A stretch of 64,000 bases of DNA. It comes from Flavobacterium resistens. Lineage in GTDB: Bacteria; Bacteroidota; Bacteroidia; Flavobacteriales; Flavobacteriaceae. The position numbers and the translations under genes were made by a program. The notes under the pieces were generated by a model. The model worked only from the letters and a program-made list of their open reading frames with translations. It did not search any database and had not been told where the DNA came from. The DNA lies in assembly GCF_900182645.1 (NCBI RefSeq), contig NZ_FXTA01000001.1, forward strand, positions 682,001 through 746,000, read 5' to 3'. Positions 44,178-52,936 of the stretch are shown here, piece after piece; positions within the stretch are counted from its first letter, which is position 1; the number at the start of each line of letters is the position of its first letter.

Positions 44178-45593
44178 ATGACAAGGATAATTACGTTTTT
44201 CTGTATTTTTATAGCACAAATCGGCTTTTCTCAATCGGCTGAAAGTTATTTAGAAAAAATCAGAAATAATGAAGCTCTCTTAACAGCTTTTTTTCAACAA
44301 ATGCCAAAAGGAGGCGATTTACACCACCATTTTTCAGGATCAATTTACGCCGAGCCACTTTTAGAAAGAGCAATTTCTGAAGACTTTTATTTGAATGTAG
44401 AAACCATGGCAGTTTCTAAAACAAAACCTGCAAACGGAAATTGGCAGACTTTTTCTTCTATAAAAAACGAAGGCAAATTAGACCATTATCAACAACAAGT
44501 TATGCAGACTTGGTCAATAAAAGATTATAATGGTTATGTTCCTTCTGACGATCAATTTTTTGACTCTTTTATGAAATTCGAACCGACAATTCAAGGACAT
44601 TTTGCAGAAGGAATGCTCGAATTGAAAAAACGTGCCATTGCAGAAAATGTAAGTTATATCGAAACACAATTATCTACAATTCCTTGTAACATGAATGTTT
44701 CAGATTTATCGGATTTTAATTCAAAATTGCGTCAGGCATCTTCTCAAAAAGATGAAAAAGCAGTTCTAAAACTTTTAGACGATTTATACAAATCGCTTCA
44801 GAAAAAAGATGCAAAAAAATACGCCGAAGATTTCAATACAAATTTCTTAGCAAAACTTCACAAAGACTTAAAAATTGATGACGAAAAATTCACGATGCGT
44901 TATCAAAATTTTGTGCTTCGTTTTATGGAACCTATAGATTTATTCAAAAATCTGGTTATTGCTTTTATTTCTTCTAACGAAAGTAAATTAACTGCAGGAG
45001 TGAACATTGTTTCTCCGGAACATGGCGAGAATTCTATGAAAGATTACTGGCTTCATATGGTGATGTTTAAATATTGCCACGATAAATTTCCGAATGTAAA
45101 ATACACGCTGCACGCGGGCGAATTAACTTTAGGTTTGGTTCAGCCAGAAGAATTGACCTGGCATATTAACGATGCCATTTATGTTGCCGGAGCTAACAGA
45201 ATTGGTCATGGCGTTGATATCGCTTACGAAGCTAATTCGTATGATTTATTGAAATATATGTCGAAAAATAATATTCCGATTGAGATTAATTTAGCTAGCA
45301 ACGAATTCATTTTAAAAGTAAAAGAAAACAGACATCCGTTTACGCTTTACAAAGAATTCAATGTGCCAATTGTAATCAGTACAGACGATGCAGGAATTTT
45401 AAGAAGTAATATGACAGAGCAATATGTTTTATTAGCAAAAAGATATCAGGACGTTTCGTATGCTGCTATAAAAAAATATGTTTACAATAGTATCAATTAT
45501 AGTTTTATTCAGGATGAATCAGTTAAAAAACAATTAATTAAAGATCTTGATAATAGATTTAAGGTTTTTGAATCGAAGTTTTCTAAAAACTAA
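44178..45593 (+). CDS. Secreted adenosine deaminase-like protein
   Basis: A 471-residue metal-dependent deaminase with a signal peptide (IGFSQ cleavage). Catalytic motifs in order: GGDLHHHFSGS (two zinc His), TLHAGEL (His and Glu), RIGHGVDI and STDDAGILR. The N-terminal extension and length resemble the ADGF group of extracellular adenosine deaminases more than the 330-residue cytoplasmic enzyme. It would convert adenosine to inosine outside the cytoplasm, and could act after the nucleotidase pair at 12666-14409; that link is inference. Confidence 0.88.
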   Translation: MTRIITFFCIFIAQIGFSQSAESYLEKIRNNEALLTAFFQQMPKGGDLHHHFSGSIYAEPLLERAISEDFYLNVETMAVSKTKPANGNWQTFSSIKNEGKLDHYQQQVMQTWSIKDYNGYVPSDDQFFDSFMKFEPTIQGHFAEGMLELKKRAIAENVSYIETQLSTIPCNMNVSDLSDFNSKLRQASSQKDEKAVLKLLDDLYKSLQKKDAKKYAEDFNTNFLAKLHKDLKIDDEKFTMRYQNFVLRFMEPIDLFKNLVIAFISSNESKLTAGVNIVSPEHGENSMKDYWLHMVMFKYCHDKFPNVKYTLHAGELTLGLVQPEELTWHINDAIYVAGANRIGHGVDIAYEANSYDLLKYMSKNNIPIEINLASNEFILKVKENRHPFTLYKEFNVPIVISTDDAGILRSNMTEQYVLLAKRYQDVSYAAIKKYVYNSINYSFIQDESVKKQLIKDLDNRFKVFESKFSKN

Positions 45594-45606
45594 TAAAAAC
45601 ATAAAA

Positions 45607-45653
45607 TCTGCTAAATCTGCGAGAGTATAATTTTTTCTAGCAGATCTAGCAGA
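45607..45653 (+). terminator. Inverted repeat after the adenosine deaminase gene
   Basis: TCTGCTAAATCTGC (45607-45620) faces GCAGATCTAGCAGA (45640-45653) with one mismatch in 14, loop of 19 that includes a T-run. It lies 14 bases past the stop. The repeated AGATCT element makes this look like a low-complexity repeat as much as a terminator. Confidence 0.45.
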
Positions 45654-45679
45654 TCTGGTAAATAAAAAATTAATTAAAT

Positions 45680-45982
45680 ATGATTTTAGAAGCAGTATAT
45701 CTTTTTATAAAACCAGAATTAGCATCAACATTTGAAACTGATTTTACAAAAGCAAGTCAATACATTTCTTCAATTGATGGCTATTCAGGGCATCGTTTGG
45801 AGAAATGTATTGAAGTCGAAAATAAATATCTTTTATTAGTTGATTGGAATACACTAGAAGATCATACAATCGGATTTAGAAATTCTGAGGCATATTTAGA
45901 ATGGAAAAAGATTTTGCATCATTATTATGAACCATTTCCTGTTGTAGAACATTTTGAAACCGTTTTTGAAAATAAAAAATAG
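45680..45982 (+). CDS. Antibiotic biosynthesis monooxygenase-domain protein
   Basis: A 100-residue ferredoxin-like ABM-fold protein (ILEAVYLFIKPELASTFETDFTKA, GYSGHRLEKCIE, YLLLVDWNTLEDH, FRNSEAY). Members act as cofactor-free monooxygenases or have unknown roles. The gap to rlmH is 2 bases, so they share a transcript. Confidence 0.82.
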   Translation: MILEAVYLFIKPELASTFETDFTKASQYISSIDGYSGHRLEKCIEVENKYLLLVDWNTLEDHTIGFRNSEAYLEWKKILHHYYEPFPVVEHFETVFENKK

Positions 45983-45984
45983 AC

Positions 45985-46458
45985 ATGAACATCAAACTCA
46001 TCGCAATAGGCAAAACAGATAATAAATCGCTTCAGACTTTAATTGACGATTATACCAAACGTTTGTCGTTTTACATCAAATTTGATTTAGAGATTATTCC
46101 GGATATCAAAAACGTAAAAAACTTATCTGAAAGTCAGCAAAAAGAAAAAGAAGGCGAATTGATTTTGTCAAAACTTTCAGCAACAGATCAACTGATTTTA
46201 TTGGATGAAAACGGAAAAAACTTTTCCAGCGTTGGTTTTTCTGAAGAATTGCAAAAGAAAATGAATTCTGGTGTAAAAACGTTGGTTTTTGTTATTGGAG
46301 GCCCTTATGGTTTTTCTGAAACGGTTTATAAAAAAGCGCAAGGAAAAGTTTCGCTTTCGCTGATGACGTTTTCACATCAAATGGTTCGTTTATTTTTTAT
46401 CGAACAATTATACCGCGGATTTACGATTTTACGAAATGAACCTTATCATCATCAGTAA
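45985..46458 (+). CDS. rlmH: 23S rRNA pseudouridine1915 N3-methyltransferase
   Basis: A 157-residue SPOUT methyltransferase that methylates pseudouridine 1915 in helix 69 of 23S rRNA with SAM. The knotted C-terminal part is clear: LVFVIGGPYGFSETVY, LMTFSHQMVRLFFIEQLYRGF and NEPYHHQ. Length is normal. Confidence 0.96.
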   Translation: MNIKLIAIGKTDNKSLQTLIDDYTKRLSFYIKFDLEIIPDIKNVKNLSESQQKEKEGELILSKLSATDQLILLDENGKNFSSVGFSEELQKKMNSGVKTLVFVIGGPYGFSETVYKKAQGKVSLSLMTFSHQMVRLFFIEQLYRGFTILRNEPYHHQ

Positions 46459-46498
46459 CGGTTAATCGTTAATTTGTTTAATTGTTTAATCGCAGTTT

Positions 46499-47146
46499 CT
46501 AAAAAATGAATTCTTCGTCTTCATTTATAAAAACGAATGGAATCTTTTTATCAATTATAGTTTTTACTAAAATCTTACATTGAATATATTCTTCATAGCT
46601 CATGTTTTTATCATATGAAAATGTAATTTGAGCTTTTGGGTTGATAACTAAACTATCTAAAAATGGTTTTAAATTACTTTTTGGAAAATCATAAGCTTTC
46701 CCTCCACTGTATTTTATCATTCCATTCTTTTTAAAATACAGCTGGCTTCTATTATTCGCAATTTCCATTTTATAATGCACTTTCGTGAAAGGTAGAAAGG
46801 CTAAATTCTTTCCGATTGAATCTGCGTAGGAATAGTAATTTTGTGCGTTTTCATTTTTATGCGCGCTGTCGCCACGCTTTTTTTCCTGTAATTTCATCAC
46901 TTCAGGAATTACCAATTTCAATGGTAAACGTTTGTCAATATTGAAAATCCAATTCGTTGAAATGATGCTGTTTTTTCTGTTTACGTCGGCAATTGTATCT
47001 TTTGCTTCTACCTTAAAAAAGATGTAAATTGGAGAATGATCTTGAATGTCTTTTACGATTGTAACGTTTGATTTTGGGAGTAAAACGTCTTTTTTTTCTC
47101 CGCAGGAGAAAAGAATAAAAGCAATAATTAAGGTAAAATATTTCAT
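46499..47146 (-). CDS. Lipoprotein of unknown function
   Basis: A 215-residue lipoprotein; I chose the ATG at 47144-47146 (MKYFTLIIAFILFSCGEKK) rather than an upstream in-frame GTG, because the signal then starts directly. Lipobox Cys at about 15. The body has INKVRxx-like basic and aromatic stretches (TNWIFNIDKRLPLKLVIPEV, KVHYKMEIANNRSQLYFKKNG) and a C-terminal IDKKIPFVFINEDEEFIF, with no recognised domain. It ends 40 bases from convergent rlmH. Confidence 0.7.
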   Translation of the reverse strand: MKYFTLIIAFILFSCGEKKDVLLPKSNVTIVKDIQDHSPIYIFFKVEAKDTIADVNRKNSIISTNWIFNIDKRLPLKLVIPEVMKLQEKKRGDSAHKNENAQNYYSYADSIGKNLAFLPFTKVHYKMEIANNRSQLYFKKNGMIKYSGGKAYDFPKSNLKPFLDSLVINPKAQITFSYDKNMSYEEYIQCKILVKTIIDKKIPFVFINEDEEFIF

Positions 47147-47170
47147 TTTATTATTAATTTTCACATACAG

Positions 47171-47274
47171 TTTGTCATTTCGACGAAGGAGAAATCACAC
47201 TAGTATTTCCTCAAAGAAATTCGCCAATTTTTGTCGAGTTTCGAGTGTGATTTCTCCTTCGTCGAAATGACAAA
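47171..47274. repeat. Long palindromic intergenic repeat, family member 2
   Basis: Perfect 31-bp inverted repeat, arms 47171-47201 and 47244-47274, beginning TTTGTCATTTCGACGAAGG. The 42-base loop contains TTTTTGTCGAG. The arms share TCATTnCGAnGAAnGAG with the element at 42113-42198 and both loops share TTTGTCGAG. It lies between same-direction folP and the lipoprotein gene. Confidence 0.92.
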
Positions 47275-47292
47275 ACCAAGCGATTATTTTAA

Positions 47293-48117
47293 TTATAAAT
47301 CTAATTTATTAAATAAAGCAACACATTCCACAGCTTCTTTCACATCATGAACACGCAAAATTTTCGTGCCTTTTGTCAAAGCAATTGTGTTTAAAAACGT
47401 TGTTCCGTTTAAAGCTTCCTGCGCTGTAATATCAAGCGTTTTATAAATCATCGATTTTCTGGAAATCCCTGCTAAAACAGGTAATTCCAACAAATTAAAA
47501 AGTTCCATTTTTTGCATCACTTCATAATTCTGATCAGTTGTTTTAGCAAAACCGAAACCAGGATCGAGAATCAAATCATTGATTCCTAAACTTCTTGCTT
47601 TTTTTACTTTTTCCGAAAAATAAAAAAGCATTTCTTTTACAATATCATCATATTGCGTCAAACTCTGCATTGTCTGCGGATTTCCACGCATATGCATCAT
47701 AATGTAAGGAACATTGTATTTTGCAATAACATCAAACATTTTATCATCAAGTTCTCCCGCTGCAATATCATTTATAATCGCTGCACCGCTTTCAATACTT
47801 GCTTTTGCAACTTCGGCTCTGAAAGTATCGATTGACAATAATGTTTCTGGAAAATGCTTTAAAATCAATTCTATCGCAGGAACAATACGGTCGATTTCTT
47901 CTTGTTCCGAAACAAATTCGGCACTTGGTTTACTTGAATAAGCGCCGATATCAATAAATGTAGCGCCTTCAGAAAGCATTTTGTCGACTTGTGAAATGAT
48001 TTCGTCTTCGTTTTTATATTTTCCTCCATCAAAGAAAGAATTTGGCGTAACATTTAAAATCCCCATTACTTTAGGAATCGATAAATCTATAAGTTCGCCT
48101 TTGCAGTTAATTGTCAT
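47293..48117 (-). CDS. folP: Dihydropteroate synthase
   Basis: A 274-residue TIM-barrel enzyme that joins p-aminobenzoate to the pterin pyrophosphate in folate synthesis; target of sulfonamides. Motifs: MGILNVTPNSFFDGG, IDIGAYSSKPSAE, INDIAAGELD, MHMRGNPQTMQ, DPGFGFAKT and GISRKSM. Length is normal. It is divergent from the DUF1599 gene across a repeat-rich gap. Confidence 0.96.
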   Translation of the reverse strand: MTINCKGELIDLSIPKVMGILNVTPNSFFDGGKYKNEDEIISQVDKMLSEGATFIDIGAYSSKPSAEFVSEQEEIDRIVPAIELILKHFPETLLSIDTFRAEVAKASIESGAAIINDIAAGELDDKMFDVIAKYNVPYIMMHMRGNPQTMQSLTQYDDIVKEMLFYFSEKVKKARSLGINDLILDPGFGFAKTTDQNYEVMQKMELFNLLELPVLAGISRKSMIYKTLDITAQEALNGTTFLNTIALTKGTKILRVHDVKEAVECVALFNKLDL

Positions 48118-48129
48118 TTGTTTATTTTG

Positions 48130-48198
48130 TTTCAGGTTTCAAGTTTCAAGTTGATACAGATTGCGAAAGTTCTGGAACTTGAAACCTGAAACCTGAAA
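48130..48198. repeat. Inverted repeat in the folP-DUF1599 gap
   Basis: Arms 48130-48152 and 48176-48198 match at 22 of 23 positions (TTTCAGGTTTCAAGTTTC type). Two further scattered copies of CTTGAAACTTG-like sequence lie at 48211-48225 and 48270-48290. The gap contains no gene; a weak minus-strand frame through it is repeat-derived. Confidence 0.85.
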
Positions 48199-48280
48199 CT
48201 TTTTAAACTAGTTTCGAGTTTCAAGTTATAACCGTTAACACTTTGTTTAGAAAAAACTTGGAACAAAGAAAACCTGAAAC

Positions 48281-48312
48281 TTGAAACTCTTAAAAAATTA
48301 TCCTTATTTTTG
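48281..48312 (+). promoter_or_regulatory. Promoter of the DUF1599-DoxX genes
   Basis: TTG (48281-48283) and TATTTTTG (48305-48312), spacing 21 bases, match the Bacteroidota consensus. The ATG at 48343 lies 30 bases downstream. Confidence 0.65.
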
Positions 48313-48342
48313 GAAAAATTTAAGCAAATATACAGCATATAA

Positions 48343-48882
48343 ATGAAGAATACTTCCCAAGAATTTGATAATGTTATCGCGGTTTGCCGAACCTTGTTCA
48401 TCAATAAAATGAAAGATTACGGCAGTGCATGGAGAATTTTAAGACTTCCTTCTCTAACCGATCAAATTTTCATAAAAGCGCAACGAATCAGAAGTTTACA
48501 GGAAAACGATATCCGTAAAGTTGATGAAGATGAAAAAGGAGAATTCATCGGAATTATCAATTATTCGATTATGGCTTTGATTCAGTTAGAATTAGGCGTT
48601 GTTGATCAGCCGGATCTTGACGTTGAAAAAGCAACAGAATTGTATGACGCTAAAGTAAAACTGACAAAAGACTTAATGGAAGCGAAAAATCACGATTACG
48701 GTGAGGCTTGGCGTGATATGCGCGTGAGTTCTTTAACCGATTTGATTCTGCAGAAACTCCTTCGCGTTAAGCAAATTGAAGACAACAAAGGAAAAACTTT
48801 AGTTTCTGAAGGCATTGATGCTAATTATCAGGATATGATTAATTATTCTGTTTTTGCGTTAATTCTAAATCCGATAAAATAA
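48343..48882 (+). CDS. DUF1599 protein with internal duplication
   Basis: A 179-residue soluble protein made of two related halves of about 75-80 residues. The first has MKDYGSAWRILRLPSLTDQI and IINYSIMALIQLE; the second has NHDYGEAWRDMRVSSLTDLI and MINYSVFALI. The pattern matches DUF1599, also described as a nucleotide modification-associated domain in phages. In Bacteroidota it sits next to folP and a BT_3928-type gene, as here. Function is not established. Confidence 0.85.
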   Translation: MKNTSQEFDNVIAVCRTLFINKMKDYGSAWRILRLPSLTDQIFIKAQRIRSLQENDIRKVDEDEKGEFIGIINYSIMALIQLELGVVDQPDLDVEKATELYDAKVKLTKDLMEAKNHDYGEAWRDMRVSSLTDLILQKLLRVKQIEDNKGKTLVSEGIDANYQDMINYSVFALILNPIK

Positions 48883-48958
48883 ATCAAATTCAAAAAAAGA
48901 AATTTTAGATTCCAATGCTAAAATTGGAGTTTAGAATTTTAATACTTAAATATTTGTT

Positions 48959-50080
48959 ATGAAAAACATCCTTACCCAATTCTCCCGCATATTTGTCGGT
49001 GTATTATTTATCATTTCCGGATTAATCAAACTAAATGACCCTGTTGGTTTCTCTTATAAATTGGCAGAATATTTTAGCGAACCGGTTTTTAATATGCCTT
49101 TTTTAGAGCCATTGGCTTTAGGATTAGCTATCTTTTTAGTAATTCTGGAAGTAGTTTTAGGTGTAATGTTGTTGGTTGGTTATAAATCAAAATTAACCAT
49201 TTGGGCATTATTGCTTTTAATTGTTTTCTTTACCTTCCTTACCTTCTATTCTGCTTATTTTGATGTAGTAAAAGATTGCGGATGTTTTGGAGATGCTTTA
49301 CACTTAACACCTTGGCAATCCTTCACAAAAGATGTTGTTTTGCTTTTCTTTATCCTGATTTTATTCATCAATAAAAAATTAGTAAAACCATTATTTTCAA
49401 AAATGGTGACCAACATTCTTACCTTGCTAAGCATTGTTTTATGTGTTTTCATGGCAGTTTGGGTTTTAAACCATAATCCGATAAAAGATTTCCGTCCGTA
49501 TAAAGTTGGAACAAACATCGAGAAAGGAATGGAAATTCCGGAAGGCGCACCAAAATCGGTTGTAGAAATGATTTTCATTTACAAAGTAAACGGCGTTGAC
49601 AAAGAATTTACAGAAAAAGATTTAATGAATATTCCCGAAGGTGCAACTTTCGTGGATAGAAAAGACAAAGTGATCACTGAAGGTTTTGTACCGCCAATTC
49701 ACGATTTCACGATGACAAAAGACGATTCTGATTATAAAGCAGAATTATTGCAAGAACCAAAATTAGTAATTTTTGTTACTTACGATTTGGCTTTGTCAAA
49801 TCCTGAAGGAATGAAAAAATTAGCAAAAGTTGCTGCGGATGCAAAAGCTAAAGGTTATAAAGTTATTGGAATGACGGCTTCTGGAACTGAAGAAATTACA
49901 AAAGCTAAAAAACAATATAATTTAGATGTTGATTTCTATTTCTGCGATGCAACAGCTTTAAAAACGGTTGAAAGAGCAAATCCGAGTATTGTTGTGTTGC
50001 ACAAAGGAACAATTGTTCAAAAAGTACATTACAACGATGTTGATGATTTAAAGTTATCTGATGTAGCTTATGGGATTTAA
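48959..50080 (+). CDS. BT_3928-like DoxX-family membrane protein with thioredoxin-like C-terminus
   Basis: A 373-residue protein. Four transmembrane helices (about 8-175) form the DoxX/MauE unit, with GVLFIISGLIKLNDPVGF at the start and a CGCFGDALHLTPW Cys pair between helices. The C-terminal part (about 230-373; KLVIFVTYDLALSNPEGMKKLA and NPSIVVLHKG) reads as a thioredoxin fold whose active-site CXXC is not visible. A redox role with quinones or disulfides is likely by family analogy only. A strong terminator follows at 50098. Confidence 0.85.
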   Translation: MKNILTQFSRIFVGVLFIISGLIKLNDPVGFSYKLAEYFSEPVFNMPFLEPLALGLAIFLVILEVVLGVMLLVGYKSKLTIWALLLLIVFFTFLTFYSAYFDVVKDCGCFGDALHLTPWQSFTKDVVLLFFILILFINKKLVKPLFSKMVTNILTLLSIVLCVFMAVWVLNHNPIKDFRPYKVGTNIEKGMEIPEGAPKSVVEMIFIYKVNGVDKEFTEKDLMNIPEGATFVDRKDKVITEGFVPPIHDFTMTKDDSDYKAELLQEPKLVIFVTYDLALSNPEGMKKLAKVAADAKAKGYKVIGMTASGTEEITKAKKQYNLDVDFYFCDATALKTVERANPSIVVLHKGTIVQKVHYNDVDDLKLSDVAYGI

Positions 50081-50097
50081 AAAATCTTAACAATATA

Positions 50098-50148
50098 AAT
50101 AACGCCAATATTTCTATTTTTTTTTAGATATATTGGCGTTATTTTTTG
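50098..50148 (+). terminator. Terminator after the DoxX-family gene
   Basis: Perfect 14-bp stem AATAACGCCAATAT (50098-50111) with ATATTGGCGTTATT (50130-50143), loop of 18, followed by a T-run. Confidence 0.9.
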
Positions 50149-50188
50149 AAAATCAAACTAAACCAATTCCAATTAAAAACAAAATAGA

Positions 50189-51673
50189 ATGATAACTGCG
50201 ATAAGAAAAAATTTGACCAAAACGTTTTATGAAAATCCTTTCCTTTTTTCATTTATAGTATTTTTACTTATTTATGCCGGTTATGATTATTCTGTTCACA
50301 AATCTTCTGGTACACACTTAGTTTCTCTTCAGGTTTTGGCGTTAATTGCTGGTGTAATTTTTGAAAGTAAAAGAATTTCAAATAAATGGACAACATCAGT
50401 TCTTATAGGGATCATTTCTTTTGTTTTTATATTTTTATTTGGTGTTTTTTTATGCACCATAGTTGGTGAATCAGATTGTAATTTTTCATTCATTTTGGAT
50501 AGAAGTCTTACGTTTTGGCCTTTTATTTTCTTTATATTTTATGTTATGTATTCACGCATATTTAATGAACGAAATATAACGCCAAAATTAACCGAGGGTA
50601 TAACATTATTTCTCTCGATTGCCATGATATACTGGGTAGCTGATAACGGATTAATCAACTTTGACAATATAATCTCCCAAACCTTAATGGTTATTGGTAT
50701 TTTATTTTCATTATTTTCTTTTTTCCATGCCTTTACAAGAACTTATTTATCTGATAGAAACAAACTTATCCTAAGTATTTGGAGTTCAATAATCATGATG
50801 TTTTTTGCCGTAGATAATTTAAATTCAATTTATAATCAAAACATTATCAATTCAAATGATATTTTGCAGGGAATATATATTGCAATTCAATATTTTCTTT
50901 TAGGAATTTCAAGTATTTATATGATTCAGAATTTCATGATGCTTATTGGTTTTCTGCCAAGATGGAAAAGGTTTTTCAATTCAAGATATTTTAGAGAACT
51001 ACAAGAACTCAAAGACGAACATATTGATCGATATTCTGAACAACAGGTAAATTATTTAGATTCCATTTTCTGCATTGTTCTTATAGGTTCTGTTTTCTAT
51101 TTAAACTATTACTATGAGTTTGTTTCCAGACAATTTATAATTTGGATAAGCTTTGTAATTTTTCCTGTGATTCTAAATCTTTTTAATCGTGTTACAGGAA
51201 AGAAAAGATTTGCTTATCTCCTATTTTTAGTTCTGTTTATTTCTTGCCAGAATAAAGAGGAAAAAAATATAAAAATCAATCCCGAGAATATCAACTTAAA
51301 TGAAGTTGTTTCGGATTTAAGTCCAGAACAAATTGAAAAAATCAAAACTATACATGCCATTTTTGCGGAAGTTGACAAAAGCAGTTTAGAGCAAACTATA
51401 ACTGATTTTAAGAGAGATTTACACCCCGAAAATGAAATCGAAATCTGGATGCAGATGGCAGACGCATACAAAGGCTATCTTAGTAAAAACAAAAAGAATA
51501 TAGATGAAAAGAAAGAAGTTTTTAAACTGATTTTATCTCGTTCTATGATGAGTTCTCAAGAAACTTTAGAAAACGCCAATTTAGAATACCTTTCTAAAAA
51601 AGAGGCAGAAGAAGTTTTGAGTTTTTACAATGATACTCCACAGCCATTAATTGTAAAACAATCAGCTAAATAA
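50189..51673 (+). CDS. Unknown membrane protein with an internal lipobox-like segment
   Basis: A 494-residue protein. The first about 345 residues hold 9-10 hydrophobic helices; then a hydrophilic helical tail of about 140 residues (SPEQIEKIKTIHAIFAEVDK, NEIEIWMQMADAYKGYLS). At the junction, about residues 335-360, RFAYLLFLVLFISCQNKEEKN looks like a lipoprotein signal with lipobox (LFISC). This could be a fusion of a membrane gene with a lipoprotein gene, or an ordinary last helix. The reading frame is continuous. No family recognised. It starts 40 bases after the preceding terminator, so it probably has its own promoter. Confidence 0.75.
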   Translation: MITAIRKNLTKTFYENPFLFSFIVFLLIYAGYDYSVHKSSGTHLVSLQVLALIAGVIFESKRISNKWTTSVLIGIISFVFIFLFGVFLCTIVGESDCNFSFILDRSLTFWPFIFFIFYVMYSRIFNERNITPKLTEGITLFLSIAMIYWVADNGLINFDNIISQTLMVIGILFSLFSFFHAFTRTYLSDRNKLILSIWSSIIMMFFAVDNLNSIYNQNIINSNDILQGIYIAIQYFLLGISSIYMIQNFMMLIGFLPRWKRFFNSRYFRELQELKDEHIDRYSEQQVNYLDSIFCIVLIGSVFYLNYYYEFVSRQFIIWISFVIFPVILNLFNRVTGKKRFAYLLFLVLFISCQNKEEKNIKINPENINLNEVVSDLSPEQIEKIKTIHAIFAEVDKSSLEQTITDFKRDLHPENEIEIWMQMADAYKGYLSKNKKNIDEKKEVFKLILSRSMMSSQETLENANLEYLSKKEAEEVLSFYNDTPQPLIVKQSAK

Positions 51674-51701
51674 AAAGTATTTCCCAAACGGTTTTCTTTC
51701 T

Positions 51702-51709
51702 TACATTTG
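51702..51709 (+). promoter_or_regulatory. -7 box of the alpha/beta hydrolase gene
   Basis: TACATTTG matches the consensus and lies 32 bases before the ATG at 51742. The -33 element is unclear. Confidence 0.45.
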
Positions 51710-51741
51710 TTAAAACCAACTGTAAGAAACCAAACATTTCT

Positions 51742-52410
51742 ATGAAACAAATCTCAAAGTTTTTATTTACTTTTTTAGCGGCTTTTCTATTCAGCCAATT
51801 AAGCTTCGGCCAAACTCAAACATCAAACAAAGACCAACGTTACATCTTCTTTTTGCACAATGCATATGTAGAGCAAAATCCATTAAATGTTCCACATCCG
51901 GAATATGGAAAAGCTGAATATAACGAAATTTTGGCTTCTTTCAGAAAAGATAATTTCATAGTTTACAGCGAAATCAGAAAGAAAAACACCAATACCTCTA
52001 AATACGCTGAAAAAATTGTAAAACAAGTAAAAGCATTATTAAAAAAAGGTGTTTCTCCAGATAAAATAACCGTAATCGGAACTTCAAAAGGCGGTTATAT
52101 CGCGCAATTTATTTCTACTTATTTAGCTAATCCAAATGTAAATTTTGTTTTTATTGGCTGTTTCAGAGATGTAGATATTCAAGAATTCCCAGAGATTAAT
52201 TTCTGCGGAAACATTTTGACAATTTATGAAAAATCAGATATTTATGGTGTTTCGGCGATTAAAAGGAAAGAAACTTCAAAACTGAAAATAAATCACTTTA
52301 AAGAAATTGAACTCAATACAGGACTAAAACATGGATTTTTATATAAAGCTGCCGATAACTGGATTGCTCCAAGCAAAAAATGGGCAAATGGAAATTATGA
52401 TTTGAATTAA
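51742..52410 (+). CDS. Exported alpha/beta-hydrolase fold protein
   Basis: A 222-residue protein with a signal peptide (FGQTQTS cleavage region). The nucleophile elbow is GTSKGG (about residues 112-117), a likely acid is the Asp in YEKSDIYG, and the His is in GLKHGFLY. Together these support a serine hydrolase of unknown substrate. Smaller than classical lipases (no lid visible). Confidence 0.75.
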   Translation: MKQISKFLFTFLAAFLFSQLSFGQTQTSNKDQRYIFFLHNAYVEQNPLNVPHPEYGKAEYNEILASFRKDNFIVYSEIRKKNTNTSKYAEKIVKQVKALLKKGVSPDKITVIGTSKGGYIAQFISTYLANPNVNFVFIGCFRDVDIQEFPEINFCGNILTIYEKSDIYGVSAIKRKETSKLKINHFKEIELNTGLKHGFLYKAADNWIAPSKKWANGNYDLN

Positions 52411-52483
52411 GGATCTAATTGGCAACTTTAAAAACTGGTAACCATCTTAATTATTTAACGAAAACAAAAACAATTTCAACTCA

Positions 52484-52936
52484 ATGAAACAAATCATAAA
52501 ATTATCATTTATATTTCTCTTTATCACAACGCTTGGTTGCGACAACGCTGTTGATTGTACAACACCTCCTGTCTCTCTTAATTTTGAATTTGTTGATGTT
52601 GATTCTGGTCAAAATTTATTTACGAATGGTGCTTTTGATTCAAAAAAAGCGATTACTGTAACTGATTTGGATACAAATAAAATCATACAAACTGCTTACA
52701 TGAAAACCGATGAATTAAATCGTCTTGTAATAAATTCCATAGGATTTGAAGTCGGAACTTTTAATTACGGTATACGTTACGATGACAAAAATATTTTCGA
52801 ATTGCATGTTACTACAGAAAAAATAAAAGATAATCATTGCTCTGGAACCAAAATTAGATCTATTGAAATTAAAAATGCCTCATATCGATTTGATGACAAA
52901 ACTGGGAGCTATAAAATTTTATTCAAAGCTGGATAA
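52484..52936 (+). CDS. Small lipoprotein of unknown function
   Basis: A 150-residue lipoprotein with lipobox TLGCDNAVDC (Cys at about 19). The body is beta-rich (VSLNFEFVDVDSGQNLF, ELHVTTEKIKDNHC, IEIKNASYRFDDKTGSYKILF) and carries three further Cys. No domain recognised. It shares its orientation with the hydrolase gene 73 bases upstream. Confidence 0.7.
   Translation: MKQIIKLSFIFLFITTLGCDNAVDCTTPPVSLNFEFVDVDSGQNLFTNGAFDSKKAITVTDLDTNKIIQTAYMKTDELNRLVINSIGFEVGTFNYGIRYDDKNIFELHVTTEKIKDNHCSGTKIRSIEIKNASYRFDDKTGSYKILFKAG

Noticed and set aside
48132..48404. 90-codon minus-strand frame across the folP-DUF1599 gap
   Set aside because: It is built from the inverted repeats and overlaps the DUF1599 start on the other strand.
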